From: Salvia splendens
Lineage: Eukaryota > Streptophyta > Magnoliopsida > Lamiales > Lamiaceae
Reading direction: 5' to 3'
NCBI RefSeq assembly: GCF_004379255.2
Contig: NC_056050.1
Span: forward strand, 15,927,514-15,991,513
DNA length: 64,000 bases
Under the pieces are notes generated by a model. It worked only from the letters and a program-made list of their open reading frames with translations, was not told where the DNA came from and did not search any database. Within the stretch, counting starts at the first letter, position 1. The number at the start of each line of letters is the position of its first letter. The position numbers and the translations under genes were made by a program. Below, one piece after another: positions 17,483 to 29,735 of this stretch.

Positions 17483-18289
17483 ATGGATGACAATGGAGAA
17501 AGCAAGATCACGAGCATCGGGCAAATTGTTAAGTTCAAGGCGTTCCTTAAAAAATGGCAGCTCGTGGCTCTGACGCCCAAGAGCTGCACCACGACACCGT
17601 CCAAAGGAGGCGCCTGTGAAGCTATCTCGCCTGAGATCAGCTTGAGGTGGAGAAACTCAAACCTACAATGCGAGTCGGACGATGAGAGCGGCCATAGCCT
17701 AGAGATGCCTAGCGACGTTCCCAAAGGCTATCTTGCTGTATATGTGGGGCCGGAGCTTCGCAGGTTTATCATCCCCACTAGCTATCTTGGTGATCCCTTG
17801 TTTAAGGTTCTGCTGGAGAAGGTTGAGGAGGAGTTTGGATTTGATCACAGCGGCGGCCTCACAATCCCTTGTGACATCGAGACGTTTAAGTATCTCCAGC
17901 AATGCATGGAAAATCACAGAAAGGAGCAAGCTTGTCCGAGCAATGCAGGTATTGGTTCTGTGTTTCCCCTAAATGAAATACACCAAAACATCAATTTTCA
18001 TATCTCCTAGTTGACAACATTTGATTAACAGTGAGATGGTTTCAAGAAGCTGAATTTTCTTGCCAGCTTCCTAACAGAGAATATCGAGGCTAATAATTAA
18101 AAGCTTCGACTTTCATGTTTCGTGCATTTGTGTGCAAGGACTAAACTCAATTTGCAGCCAACGCTATGTATCTACATTGTGATAATGCATCATATAGTTT
18201 AAACGTTTCAAGATGCGTATTTTGCATAATCTTGAATTTGTGATGTTACAGCCACGGGGGATACCTCATTACCGGATTTAGAGGAGTGA
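17483..18289 (+). CDS. SAUR-family auxin-responsive protein
   Basis: Encodes a small auxin up RNA protein. In the family, SAURs promote cell expansion, largely by inhibiting PP2C.D phosphatases at the plasma membrane. The SAUR domain runs from about residue 75 to 145 and contains [46 protein letters not shown] and FKYLQQC. An N-terminal extension of about 70 residues ([10 protein letters not shown]) resembles the longer SAUR clade. Read straight through, the frame ends at 18010 (175 aa). A better model uses a donor CAG/GTATTG (intron from 17949) and acceptor TTACAG/CC (exon from 18252). This gives a 168-residue protein ending in an acidic tail LPDLEE at 18287-18289. SAURs are usually intronless, so the intron is the uncertain part. 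I chose the start because it is the first ATG in frame and gives the usual basic N-terminus. Confidence 0.85.
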
Positions 18290-19205
18290 CGGTTGCAGAA
18301 GTGCTTTCAGATTAGAGATGAAAGGTTTCTTGAAGAAATTTTTCTTTTCAAATATTGAAGAAGCATTTTAAAAAATGGACTGACTTTAGATCTGGAGTTA
18401 ATTCAATCCGGTGGCTTTGCATTGTCGAGAAAATACCTGTAATATCGTATGACAATATTCTACATTATATCTGGAGTAGTCATTTTGTTACTTTCTTACA
18501 AACACCTTCCTTCTCAAATTTAACATTTCAAAAAATCATTATTTGTGTAGTTTAACCTACGTGCTCAAATTTATCATTCACAATCGATATTTGTATACTA
18601 AAACAAATAGTATTAGTAATTTTTAGGGAGATATTCTTTTGTATTCTCGTACCCAGTACCCCCTATACCCCATATGTCCACAAGCTAATTCAGTTCAAGT
18701 TCAGGAGAGACAAAAATATAATGTATAAAGAAATTTTAAGAGTTTGAGTTGGCATTTATTATAGAAAATGAAAATTTTGAAAAGTTGAAGAACAAAAACG
18801 CTAAAAAAATATATGATGGTTTGGAAATGTAAAGAGAGTCTCATTTTTATGACTATAAATTTAGATTGATTAATTTGTTTGGATGACTTATGAGTGAAAT
18901 AAGAATTAATATTAAGTGTTATAACTAATTGAGTTGTGTGTGGTATAGTCAATAGAATGAGTTAATAGAATGTAAACGATCAAAATTGAAAAAATTGGGT
19001 AAATAATTTTGAGAGACGAAGTATATTTATTTAGGACATCCAATTTCATCCATATTTCAGTTGTAACTTATAACTCTGTTTTGTAGTTGTCATGTCAACA
19101 AGTCATCAGACACAATACATGCAAAGCAGCCATATAATTTAATTTCAGCTTTATTTTAGCCACAATAATTTCTCATGTCATAATTTTTTAATTCCCTAAT
19201 TTATA
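18290..19205. other. Intergenic region downstream of the SAUR
   Basis: AT-rich; no gene or clear repeat boundary seen. Confidence 0.4.
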
Positions 19206-19492
19206 CTTCTCTCATCCCATAAAAACATGTGTATTTTTTATTTCAATCCATGCTATAAAAATATAAGCATTTCCATTTATAGAAAGTTATTCTCAACCCA
19301 TTACTCATGTACATCAATTTATTTACAACTTATATCATTATGTTCCACTATTGCTACTCATTAAACACTAATAATAATGTGGGTCTCACTATCCAATAAT
19401 ACTACTTTTACCACATTTTCTCTTTTCTCTTACTTTACCAATTGTACATCAATTCTCGTGTTATTTCAAATATTTTTATGGGACGGAAGGAG
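19206..19492. mobile_element. Stowaway-type MITE
   Basis: Starts CTTCTCTCATCCCATAAAAA and ends TTTTATGGGACGGAAGGAG, imperfect inverted repeats, with TA on both sides. About 287 bp, no coding capacity. Confidence 0.7.
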
Positions 19493-19589
19493 TATATTTA
19501 TTGAAAATCAAAATAAATGAATATAAATTTGAAAATTGCTTGATTAAAATTTAAAATTTATACTGACCGAAAATTACATTAATGAAATA

Positions 19590-19847
19590 CTCCCTCCTTC
19601 CGCCATTAAATGTCCCATTTTTCCTTTTCATCCGTCCAATAAATGTCTCATTTCACCTTTACTATATTTGGTAAGTGGACCCTACATTCCACTAACTCAT
19701 TCCACTCCCATTTTATTATAAAACTAATATATAAATGTAGGTCATACTTTCCACTAACTTTATTACCCACTTTACTACATAAAGTCGAACAATTCCTTCA
19801 AATCCGTGCCGATCAAACATGGGACATTAAATCATGGACGGAGGGAG
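19590..19847. mobile_element. Stowaway-type MITE
   Basis: Starts CTCCCTCCTTCCGCC and ends CATGGACGGAGGGAG, flanked by TA (19588-19589, 19848-19849). 258 bp. Confidence 0.85.
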
Positions 19848-19861
19848 TACCAAAATGTTTA

Positions 19862-19955
19862 CTACTCCCCCGTCCGTGAAATGTTGTCCAATTTCACTAT
19901 TTTGGTCTGTCCGTGAAAAGTTTTCCACTTTGCTTTTTTTCTACTTTTGGTAAAT
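19862..19955. mobile_element. Left half of another Stowaway MITE, cut by a CACTA end
   Basis: Begins CTCCCCCGTCCGTGAAATG after TA and continues as MITE-like sequence until the CACTA terminus at 19956. I could not find its right half. Confidence 0.55.
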
Positions 19956-20425
19956 CACTACAAAAAAAGTCTATATTAGTGGCGGAAATCAGTGGCGGAC
20001 TATTTCCGCCAGTAGTACTGGCAAATAGTGGCGGAATTCTCACGGATTAGTGGTGGATTTTAGTTTGCCTACACTTGTGGTGGATTAATTCCGCCACTAC
20101 AAATTATTTTTTCAATAAAATATACAGAATATTATAAAAAATAAATATAGCGGAGGATTAGTTTCTGCCACAACTTTACGAATCTTAATTAAATTAATTA
20201 GGGCACACTTTTTTTTTGGAGATGGATTAGGGCACACTTTAGATTTACGCATTTCATTCTCCCTCTTCGCGAATTCTCCCTGGGCCGCCGTTCGCCACTC
20301 TAGTTGCCGCCGTTCGCCGCTCCATCAACCGCAGTTCGCCGCTCCAGCCGCCGCCGTTCGCCGCTCCAGCTCCGTCGCTGTCGGCCGCTCGCATTCAACA
20401 ACCACCGCCGTCGCCACCAGGTAAT
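19956..20425 (+). mobile_element. Terminal part of a CACTA (En/Spm) element
   Basis: Begins CACTACAAAAAAAGTC, the CACTA terminus. Repeated subterminal motifs follow in both orientations (AGTGGCGGA, TTCCGCCA, GTGGTGGATT) between 19976 and 20105. A GC-rich block of GCCGCCGTTCGCCGCTCC-type repeats lies at 20280-20420, ending at a splice-donor-like CCAG/GTAATC. It may be the first exon of the element. No matching right end and no transposase were found. Confidence 0.55.
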
Positions 20426-21185
20426 CAATTTACCATAGCCTGCCTCTTCTCGCTATTTCTGTAATCCTTTGTTAGAGGTTTGAATTTTGCCATTGGAAGT
20501 AGGCTTCGACAATGTTCTTTATTTGCATTTCTGTAATCCTCTATATCACATTTGAGTTCTGATGTATTTTTATGAATATATTTGTTTTACTCCCCTTCAT
20601 TGCTGCTGCTTTGCTATGCTACGTATATGAGTTCCTCCTTCGTGTCTATCCCCTGCAGAGTTTGAGATCCAAGGTTTAATTAATGTGGTATGTGTTTGTG
20701 CTGCTTTAGGTAATACAGTAGTGGCTAAGTTGACTTTCCCATTTGTTGACTTTCCCAGTTTTCATGCATAGAAAACTATGAAAGTGGCTAAGTTGGAGAC
20801 AAATGTGGGAAAATTAGCTAAGACAACTTATGTAATTTCTTTATATATATAAAAAAGAACTATTATAGCTAAGATAAAAAAAATTAAAACAAAACTAACA
20901 AAAATAAAACAAACTAACATTAAATATGAACTAACATCACTCAAATAGAAAATGATCCTCAAAATAAGATTAAAAAATGTTATTTTCATTTCACCTTCTC
21001 TCACGCGACTCTCTCCATAGCCTCCAACTTGTGTCTTTGGGTCGTCGACTTTCACTATAGGACTATATCTCCACCGTCTCCGTGACATCTTCTCTATTGA
21101 TTATGCTAGGTTGTAGGTAGTTGTGGAAGATGAATTCTATTGTTTCAATTTTCTCCCTCTAGTCAGATCATAACATTAGTAATAT
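20426..21185. other. No gene recognised; possible continuation of the CACTA element
   Basis: AT-rich with no open frame of interest. It contains TTGACTTTCCCA twice within 30 bp (near 20730-20755). Confidence 0.35.
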
Positions 21186-22275
21186 AATTATCACACAAAA
21201 AGAGGAGGTACGTACATACATGAACTAGGGAAAACGAAAATTACAAATGATTTATAACAAGTGTAGGAGGGTCTTAACACATGAGAGTAGTAGTCCATTT
21301 AAGCGTATTCTCCACAAGAAGGGAAAGATGCCTTAAATAAGGGCAGAAGGTAGACTCCAAACAATTCTTCAATTAAGTTGAGAAGGAAAAAGGTTCTCAC
21401 CCTTTAAAAAAAAGTGAACAGTTGTCCTACTACTGAGGCTGACAAGATTCCTCTCAATAATTCATGCTGCCATAATGAGTGAGGATTTGCCTTCTTCTTT
21501 TCGTGCTTTCAATTAAAAGCAAACAAAAGCGAGTATTATCATTTTCTTGTGTTATAGATAAACACCCTCTTCTTCTTTTAAGTCGGGCTTCTTCCCAGAA
21601 AATAAGCTATTCTTCATAGCTAGTAATAACATTATTAAGGGTACGAATATCGTTTCCCCAATTATTTCTTTTATTTAAAGGGTTACGAAACATGAAATTT
21701 TTTTATAGAAGATCTGATAAAATAATCAGGGTGATTGTGCATCTTGCACAATGTCATCACAATGATGATTTTCCCCAATATCCTTTTTAGAAATTTTTTT
21801 CTGTTTCATCATCAAAAAATAGTTTAGTTCTAAGATACCTTTTAAGGCCCTTAAGATCTTTCTCAGGGAGTTTTCAAGAAGCTTGCCCAAAATTTTAGCA
21901 AGAGCCCTTTTAAGGGTGCCTTCTGGTTGGATAGTTGGTTTAAGATGAATCATTTCAAAGAAATCAAACTTATCCCACCATTTAATGAGAATTCTCCTTC
22001 CTAAATAAGGGATATTGAGTAATCTCGAATTTCTTAATTGGAACATTTCTAACAATAATATCCCACTTAAGAATCTAAGGAACTTGATAGAGAGCTGTAA
22101 ATATAAGCTCTTTGTATTTCATAGATTTGTTTACTACGCAAAAATCATTAAAGATTGATATGACATTATCAGGAAGGATCATTGGATTTGATCCCCATAA
22201 TGAGAAATTGAGAACAAAAAAATAAACCATCAGATGGAGATTAGTGGTATGAAAATCTCTGAATTGAAGAAACCA
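21186..22275 (-). repeat. Inverted-repeat arm 1: degenerate retroelement/pararetrovirus-like segment
   Basis: Reverse complement of 23450-24612, diverged but alignable throughout; both outer ends show the GAGGTACGTAC block next to a TGTGTGAT-like end. The minus frame 22055-21726 encodes a segment with FQLRNSRLLNIPYLGRRILI followed by KWWDKFDFFE. Such KWWDKFD-type segments occur in plant retroelement or endogenous-pararetrovirus-like polyproteins; I am not sure which. The frame is incomplete and no polymerase domain is visible. The sequence just inside (22540-22280, minus strand) carries a further acidic/basic stretch (ESESDNDSC) that may belong to the same protein. Confidence 0.6.
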
Positions 22276-22816
22276 CTGATCCTAGATGATATATATGCAT
22301 TCCAGCAGTTCTCTTTTTTTGGGGTTCACCATGAGCTCACACTTTTTGGGTTTTTTTTTAATTTACCCACAAGGAGTCTTGGAAGATACTTTCTGTCACT
22401 TTTGTTTTCATTCCCTTTTCGGAAGCTTTGGGGCAATCTTGCCTCTTGTCCTCACCTTGGACTTGGCAGGAGCTCCTAAGCAAGAGTCATTGTCACTTTC
22501 TGATTCTATTAATTGATTTCTTCCTTGGTCTTTGGTTGGAACAATAACTAACTTTTTTTTTTGGCAATTATATATCTTTGGCAGGTTTAGGGCTGCTCAA
22601 TTTTGGCTGTGTGGGGCTGTCCAACCGAGAAGACAAATGAGGGGAAAATATAATGCTCAAGGCACTCCTAGATCTCATTATCATTTTTAGCTAGAGTAAA
22701 TTCTAGATTATCTGCTTAGATTTTCCAAGCTGTAACATATCTCTTTTATATATCATGAACAAAAGTTTGCATGTATATGTATATGCGGGGATATACTAAT
22801 ATGCTAATTAATTTTA

Positions 22817-23191
22817 AGTGCTAATGTCCATCCAATCTCGTGTTGTCACGTGCCACGAAACATGCAATATTGTAAACAATAAAATGCAATATATATTTGT
22901 AGAAATGATAGATGGATTTCGGCATATTGCATTTTTTATTGTTGAGTTTTACATTTTAGATATAGACTGTTTAATTTACATTTTATATATAGAAGGATTG
23001 CATTTATATATAGTTTATTTTGCAGTGTAGACAATTTATGTTAAAATGTAAAACTAGAACAATATAAGATGCAATTTGTCTATAACTAAAATGCAATCTG
23101 CGTAAATTCATATATAGCTTCACAAATATATATAGCATTTTAGCATTTCTCGTGCCACGTGGCAGCACGAGATTGGATGTACGTTAGCACT
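22817..23191. mobile_element. MITE with inverted ends, in the spacer between the two arms
   Basis: Ends AGTGCTAATGTCCATCCAAT and, reversed, AGTGCTAACGTACATCCAAT, both continuing into CTCGTG and GCCACG motifs. 375 bp and AT-rich inside, with repeated TGCAAT/ATTGCA motifs. No clear duplication was seen, so the superfamily is unknown. Confidence 0.65.
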
Positions 23192-23449
23192 CTAATTAAG
23201 GATGCGCCCTAGTGCCCCCTGTATATGCGTGTAGTACATGTGAATACTCTATTAGATTACTTGGAATTTCTATTTTCCAACAATTGTAGCTCACAAATTA
23301 GAAATTCCTCGAACTTTAAATCTATGAAAGAACCAAACATAACTTAAGGCCCCCAACTTAAGATTAAATCCAACTTTGTATGTACAAAATAAATCCAATC
23401 GTCTCTTTGTCCAATTATTTTTATGCCCAAAACATGTGCACGAAAACTC

Positions 23450-24612
23450 GGGTTGTAACATTCTCCAATTTAAAGATTTTGATACCACTAATCTCCCTCT
23501 GTGGTTTATTTTTTTTGTTCTCATAATGAGGATTAAATCCAATGATCCTTCCTAATAATGTCAGGTCAATCTTTGATGATTTTTGCATAGTAAATAAATC
23601 CATGAAATACAAAGAGCTTATGTTTACAGCTCTCTATCAAGTTCCTTGGATTCTTAAGTGGGATATTATTGTCAGAAATGTTCCAATTAAGAAATTCGAA
23701 ATTACGCAATGCCATGTCCCTTATTTAGGAAGGAGAATTCTCATTAAATGGTAGGATAAGTTTGATTTCTTCGAACAATCAATATTCTCAAAAAGGGGAA
23801 TGATTGAACCAATTAAACCAACTACCCAACCACAAAGCACCCCAAAAAGGGCTCTTGCTAAAATTTTGGGTGAGCTTCTTGAAAACTCTCAGAGAGAGAT
23901 CTTAACGACCTTAAAAGGTATCTTAGAACTAAACTAGTTTCTGATGATGAAACCAAAATTTTTTCTAAAAAGGATATTGGGGAAAATCACCCTGATTATT
24001 TTATCAGATATTCTCTAAAAAATAACATTATACAAGATTTACAATCACCCTGATTATTTTATCAGATATTCTCTAAAAAATTTTCATGTTTCATAACCCT
24101 TAAATAAAGGAAATAATTGGGGAAATGATATCTGTATCCTTGATAATGTTATTACTAGCTATGAAGAATATTATATTTTTTGGTCTGAAGCTGGACTTGA
24201 AAGAAGAAGTAGGTGTTTATCTATAATACAAGAAAATGATAATATTCATTTTTGTTTGCTTTTAATTGAAAGCGTGAAAAGAAGAATGCAACTCCTCATA
24301 CTCATTATCGCAGCATGAATTATTAAGAGGAATTTTGTCAGCCTTAGTTGCAGGACAACTAATCACCTTTTTTTAAAAGGAATAGATTATGAGAAATATG
24401 ACTCACCTTTTTCCTTTTCAATTTAATTGAAAAATCGCTTGGAGTCCACCTTCTGCCATTATTTAACACACATTTCCCTTCTTGTGAAGTACCTGCTTAA
24501 ATTGACGATAACTCTCATGTATTGAGAACCTCCTCCACTTGTTATGAATCATTTGTAATTTTCATTTTCCCCGGGTTCCTGTACGTACGTACCTCCTATA
24601 TTGTGTGATCAT
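23450..24612 (+). repeat. Inverted-repeat arm 2, partner of arm 1
   Basis: Plus-strand copy of the same segment. 23542-23754 encodes YKELMFTALYQVPWILKWD and later PYLGRRILIKW, ending at a TAG where the other copy reads on. Several further small differences and stops show that both copies are decayed. The two arms are separated by about 1.2 kb. Confidence 0.6.
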
Positions 24613-26328
24613 GTACAAGCGTTGTGTACTTAGCTAATTCATGCTTCAAATATAACAACTCTATCTATCATCTTGATGAAGGAACACCTGCAATAATGGA
24701 GAGATAAACCCTATAGAAGCAAAAGATGGCGAATCTGGGCCGGGTCATCTCCAGCAGCCTATGACGCCCAATATACCTCTCCACCAACTATCCATCAAAA
24801 AATCTGGCACCACAAATAATATGATTATCAATTTATGCTATTGTCACCAACATAAACGCGAGATGTACTAACAAACATCACCAAAATTTAATGTTAAACC
24901 CTATACCCACAATAATCTGGCACCAAAAACAATAAAATTATCAATTTAAGCTTTCACCAACATAGAAATGAAAAGTAACAAAACCACTTAGCAAAATACC
25001 AGTCATTAAACATTCTGCAAATCATAATACTCTTCCTTACACACTGATTTAACATACCAAAAGATGAACAAGAAAATTTACCCCCAAATTTATTTATTTC
25101 TTTAAAATAATATACTTCTTAATTATTGTTATTGTATCAAATGGAACGAGAGTTTTGAGGAAAGAATTGTGAAGAGAAGAAAATTAGTAAAAATAGATGC
25201 TCACATTTTACAAAGTTGAAGAGGTGAGAGGGGAAGGGAGAGAGAGGGACGCAGCGCAGAAAGAAAGAGTTTAGAAGAGGAGGCGGAAAGAGAGAGAAAA
25301 GAGGAGAGAAGTGTGCGCATAGGATAGAGAAAAAGTATAGAACAAAGTAGTTTTCTATTATTTGTCGCTTTTGATAAAGTTTTTGATAAGTTTAGGGGGA
25401 TTTTTTTTTATAAATTTTATTCATTCTTAAAATGCTTTTGATATTTTTATAAAACCATTAAAATTTTGCATTTTATATATAATTAATTAATTAATTTATT
25501 TTTCAAATTGTCTTATTATACCATAATCTATAATCTTTATATTTCTATTAATTGTCTATCATTAAAGACGCATTTTTATTCACCATACATTTTAAAAATA
25601 TTATTTAACTTTATAAAGGTTAATTAATGAAAAAGTAAGTAGAATTTGAATTTTATTTTAATATATTAATATTATAATAAAATTTTAACTTCGTACAATG
25701 AATTAGTGAAGTATCTCAACCTACTTATTAAAAATGAAAAAAATGTAAATGTGTCTTGAAATAACGCACAATCTAAAATGGCAAAATATATTTGGTTTTG
25801 ACTGACCGAAGGAGTAATATTTATTTCGAATTCATTAATTGACAATTCAGATATTGTGGCACTATTAGAAAAGGCTATCCGTTCTCGGAGATAATTAGGA
25901 TACCAGTGAGTGCTGACATATTCGGGCGAGGCTTAGGGCGGCCACCTGCGGTGGCAGACGAAGGGGCAGACGATGCAGTGTAAGATGAGTCATACTTATA
26001 TATATTAGTTTTATAATATAATGTGACGGTAATAAGTTGGTGGAATGTGAAGTTTACTTACTATTTATAGTAAAATCGAAAAAAGACTCTTATTATGGGA
26101 TGAATAAAAATGACAAAAAATATGACTTATTATGAAACGGATAAATATATATCCCAAACTTTGTAAAATATCAATTCTATACATGATCTTTTAAATTTTT
26201 TATGCATGATCTTTTAAATTTTTTCTCATATCTATCACTGAATTCAATTTTTGACATTATATTGATGACGTGTTATGTGAAAGGAGGTCGATTTTTTTCT
26301 TTGAACAATGGCACATGGGAGAATATTA
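24613..26328. other. Intergenic, repeat remnants only
   Basis: No gene seen. A purine-rich GAGAGGGGAAGGGAGAGAGA-type stretch lies at 25220-25320, a CACTA-like start CACTATTAGAAAA at about 25860, and a MITE-like GACCGAAGGAGTAATA near 25804. None is complete. Confidence 0.4.
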
Positions 26329-28370
26329 GAGTATCCGCAGCGGTGCTCGCTGGGACGGAAGACGTCTGTGCCGCTAGCGCGGCAACGTGTTGTCCGCCGC
26401 TGTGCTCTCGCCGCTGGCACGACGCTACTCGATGCATCAAGCTCGTCCGTGCCGCTGAGCAGGCGACGTGGCGCGTTTCTATTTATCAACGGATTATCCG
26501 TTGGATTTTTTCTTTTTAAAAAAAAATAAAAAATAATACCAAAAAAAAATATATATATATTTCCTGATTCCCAAAAATATAACCGTTTTATTACCGTTTT
26601 TTTATTTTATTTTTATTTTTTTATAATTTTTTTAAATCTCAAAATCATCTATAAGTACACACATTAATCATCCATTTTTCACATCAAATCATATCTCATT
26701 CATATTTTTTCATACAACTCATCTACATCTTCCTCTCTCACTCAAACCCTCTCTTAAAAATTCAAAAATGGATTTCACCTATATCATTGCGGAAGCGGAG
26801 CGCGAAGAACAAGAATACTATGAACAATATCGTGCCGCCTATGAAGCCTATGTCACCGCCACTACCCCCGCCCCTCCTCCTCGACCAACTAGATCAATTC
26901 GCCGCTACATCCCTCGTGATCGGGAGGGAGCCAATGAAAGGCTCGTTGCCAACTATTTTTCCGACCAGCTGCGGTTTCCGGAAGATTACTTTCAGCGCTG
27001 TTTTTGCATGTCAAAATGGTTGTTTATGCGTATTGTCAACACATTGTCCGCCCGTGTTGAATACTTTCAATCACGTAGAGACGCAGCCAGTCGACAAAGT
27101 CTCTCGGCGTTACAGAAGTGTACTTGTGCCATCCGACAACTTGCTACTGGGCAAACAACTGACCTCTTCGACGAGTATTTGCATGTGGGTGAGTCAACTG
27201 GAATCGTATGCCTCAAAAACTTTTGCGACGACGTTCGTTCTGCTTTCGGTGAGGAATTCCTTCGGGCACCCACCACCGATGATTGTCAACGGTTGCTTCA
27301 TCTTCACGAAACAGTCCACGGTTTTCTCGGTATTCTTGACAGTATTGATTGCATGCATTGGAAGTGGATGAATTGCCCGACTGCTTGGAGGGGGCAATAC
27401 TTAAGCGGCCACAAAGGCGGCTGCCCAACGCTTATCCTTGAAGCGGTCGCCGACTACCGCCTATGGATTTGGCATGCACATTTCGGTGTTGCCGGATCTA
27501 ACAACGACTTGAACGTACTCTATCCTTCACCACTCTTCAATGATGTTTTGAATGGTGTAGCACCGGCGATCGACTTCACCGTCAACGGAAATGCATACCA
27601 CATGGGTTACTATCTCGTCGATGGTATCTACCCAAGGTGGTCAACTTTCGTGAAGACGTTCAGCAATCCGCAAGACCTGAGACCGGTTCCTTTTGCGCAG
27701 CGTCAAGAGTCTGCTCGGAAAAACGTCGAAAGAGCTTTTAGGGTCCTTCAAGCCCGATTCAACATAGTGAATGCCCCGTCTCGGCTTTGGTACATTATGA
27801 ATATCGCCTACATCATGTACACGTGTATTATCTTGCACAACATGATTATAGCTGATGAAGGACCGATGGCGGCTAACTTTTACGACGAGAATGAAGCCGG
27901 AAGCTCAACCGCGAGGTCTCCCCCACGCCGAGGTGTGCATACGACGGTGGGCGAGAGGATCGAAACAAGACACACAATGCGCGATACCAGAACCCACATT
28001 GAGCTCCAAGAAGACCTAATCAAACACATTTGGGTGAGATTCGGCCACGAGTAGTGGGTTTTTTTTAATTTTATGAATTTAATTATGTAATTTTAAATTT
28101 TTAGGATTTTAATTATCTTATTTTTTATTTTTAGGATTTTAATTATGTAATTTTTAATAGTATTTCGGGTATTTTTAATGCATTTTAATATTGTGGAAAT
28201 GTTTTTATTTAAATTGAATAATAGAATGGTGGGATCATTAAGCATGTCCTTGCGGAAGAGCATGGATGCAGGTGTTGTGCTCTTAAGGAAGAGCAAGGAG
28301 TAAAAAATTAATAAAAGTGGATCCGGACCCATATTCGTACTCTTTGGCAAGAGCACGGATGTTGATGCTC
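26329..28370 (+). mobile_element. PIF/Harbinger element A, transposase only
   Basis: 2042 bp. The left end GAGTATCCGCAGCGGTGCTC and the right end (reversed) GAGCATCAACATCCGTGCTC form an inverted repeat. TTA precedes the left end; TAC follows the right end, so the 3-bp duplication is only partly preserved. It contains one gene, the transposase at 26768-28054, with a 438-bp leader and a 316-bp tail. Leader, tail and both ends are homologous to those of element B at 36234-43768, which carries only the Myb-like protein. Confidence 0.85.
26768..28054 (+). CDS. PIF/Harbinger transposase (HARBI1/ALP1-like, DDE_Tnp_4)
   Basis: 428 aa, intact. A DDE nuclease of the Harbinger family, expected to cut and paste the element in the nucleus together with a Myb-like partner. 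The catalytic core shows LDSIDCMHWKW (Asp194 likely), GVAGSNNDLNVL (Asp247) and NVERAFRVLQARF (Glu321), with the family motif YYLVDGIYP at 281-289. A Pro-rich N-terminal segment (34-41) precedes the fold. Length and motif order are normal for the family. No intron is needed. The leader just upstream is AT-rich and resembles that of the Myb-like gene of element B. Domesticated ALP1-type proteins are an alternative, but the flanking terminal repeats favour a transposon gene. Confidence 0.93.
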   Translation: MDFTYIIAEAEREEQEYYEQYRAAYEAYVTATTPAPPPRPTRSIRRYIPRDREGANERLVANYFSDQLRFPEDYFQRCFCMSKWLFMRIVNTLSARVEYFQSRRDAASRQSLSALQKCTCAIRQLATGQTTDLFDEYLHVGESTGIVCLKNFCDDVRSAFGEEFLRAPTTDDCQRLLHLHETVHGFLGILDSIDCMHWKWMNCPTAWRGQYLSGHKGGCPTLILEAVADYRLWIWHAHFGVAGSNNDLNVLYPSPLFNDVLNGVAPAIDFTVNGNAYHMGYYLVDGIYPRWSTFVKTFSNPQDLRPVPFAQRQESARKNVERAFRVLQARFNIVNAPSRLWYIMNIAYIMYTCIILHNMIIADEGPMAANFYDENEAGSSTARSPPRRGVHTTVGERIETRHTMRDTRTHIELQEDLIKHIWVRFGHE

Positions 28371-29735
28371 TACCGATTTACTGGCCGAATACGTTTTATA
28401 TCTTTGATATACCAAAATTTTAGTACATGATTTTTTAAAATTATTTTTCATGAACTGTATAGTAATTTGTTTTATATGGGTGGTTTCTTTTGAGAGGATA
28501 CCATCCCAGGATTATGTTAAAATATGGATATAGTATTTCAACACATATTTAAGATCAATCCTATCATTAGATGTTAAATCACATGAATTTTAATAAATAG
28601 TAGATAAAACATCAATAAAAAGGCAAAATCGCTAATATGTCATGATATGATAATTTTCAAGATTTTTCTGATATCAACATAGTGTATTAAAAATATCAAC
28701 ACAAGTATATGAAAACTTCAACGCAGTTTTCTTGATATTGTATTTGCATTATATTTGAAAATTTTTATGCATTTATCGATATAAAATATATTGATCAACG
28801 TTTACGAAAATTAAAATTAAAATTATAAAAATTTAATCATCTGGTCATCGTTCGAACATATGCATTGAGATCTCATTAGAATCCTTATAAAATTACCTTT
28901 AATTTGACATACTTTTTATGAAAAAATAATTTAAATCGAGAGAGTTACATAAATTTATAGTTTTAGATGATTTTGAGGGGAGATAAAGTGGTTAGTTTTA
29001 ACTTATCTGATAATTAGTATTAATAGCTTTAAGTTTATTCAATAATTTTTTAAATTTAAAATATAATACACTTCATATTATTTCAATCAGTATTTCAATC
29101 AGTAGTAGATTTCCAAATCTAATAGTTAATTTGTCTTAATTTAAGATTACTAGTTAGTGATTGATCAAAATATTCAAAACCCCATGATCTCAATTCTACT
29201 TATTTGATTAAGTTAGTTTATCAAATATTTATGCCGCCACACTATTAGATTATAGAAAGCAAGGCATTTAAATCAAAGAAATCATTCTTTCAAGTAAATT
29301 TAAATCTGGACAAGTAAAATGAGACATATGAAGAAGAGTTAGTGTATAGCAAACAAACTGTAATCGTCACTTGAGAAGAAATCTTAACCCACAAGTCAAA
29401 ACCTAAAGCTGCATCCCTCCATTGCTTGGAGTGGAATGGAAGCAAATTATTCCAATTCTCCACCAAGAGCAACTCAAATTCCCCTCCCTCATTATGTTTA
29501 CATCAACCTTTAACAACTAATAATATAAATAAATAAACATATCTACATATTCAATCTTCATTTTGATTCCCACATTACATTTCAACAAGCATGATGCAAC
29601 CTTCTCACCAAAGTATAGCTACAACTCATTCCCAGAAACACTAAAATTTCATTCACAATTCTCTTCAAGAGCCACCAAAATCATAACTACCTGTATTTTT
29701 TATCTCTACTTTTCAATTTTGGGAAGCTTGTGAGA
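28371..29735. other. Intergenic region upstream of the TRM-like gene, with a diverged MULE-MITE remnant
   Basis: About 28600-29010 shares blocks with the two MITEs at 34480-35795 (GAATCCTTATAAAATTA, AATAATTTAAAT, AGATCTC near each), so it is probably an older copy without recognisable ends. The 700 bp before the TRM-like start is its likely promoter and leader; no specific element stands out. Confidence 0.4.

Noticed and set aside
25860..25880. CACTATTAGAAAAGGC as a CACTA terminus
   Set aside because: No subterminal repeats and no opposite end were found; a single short match is not enough.
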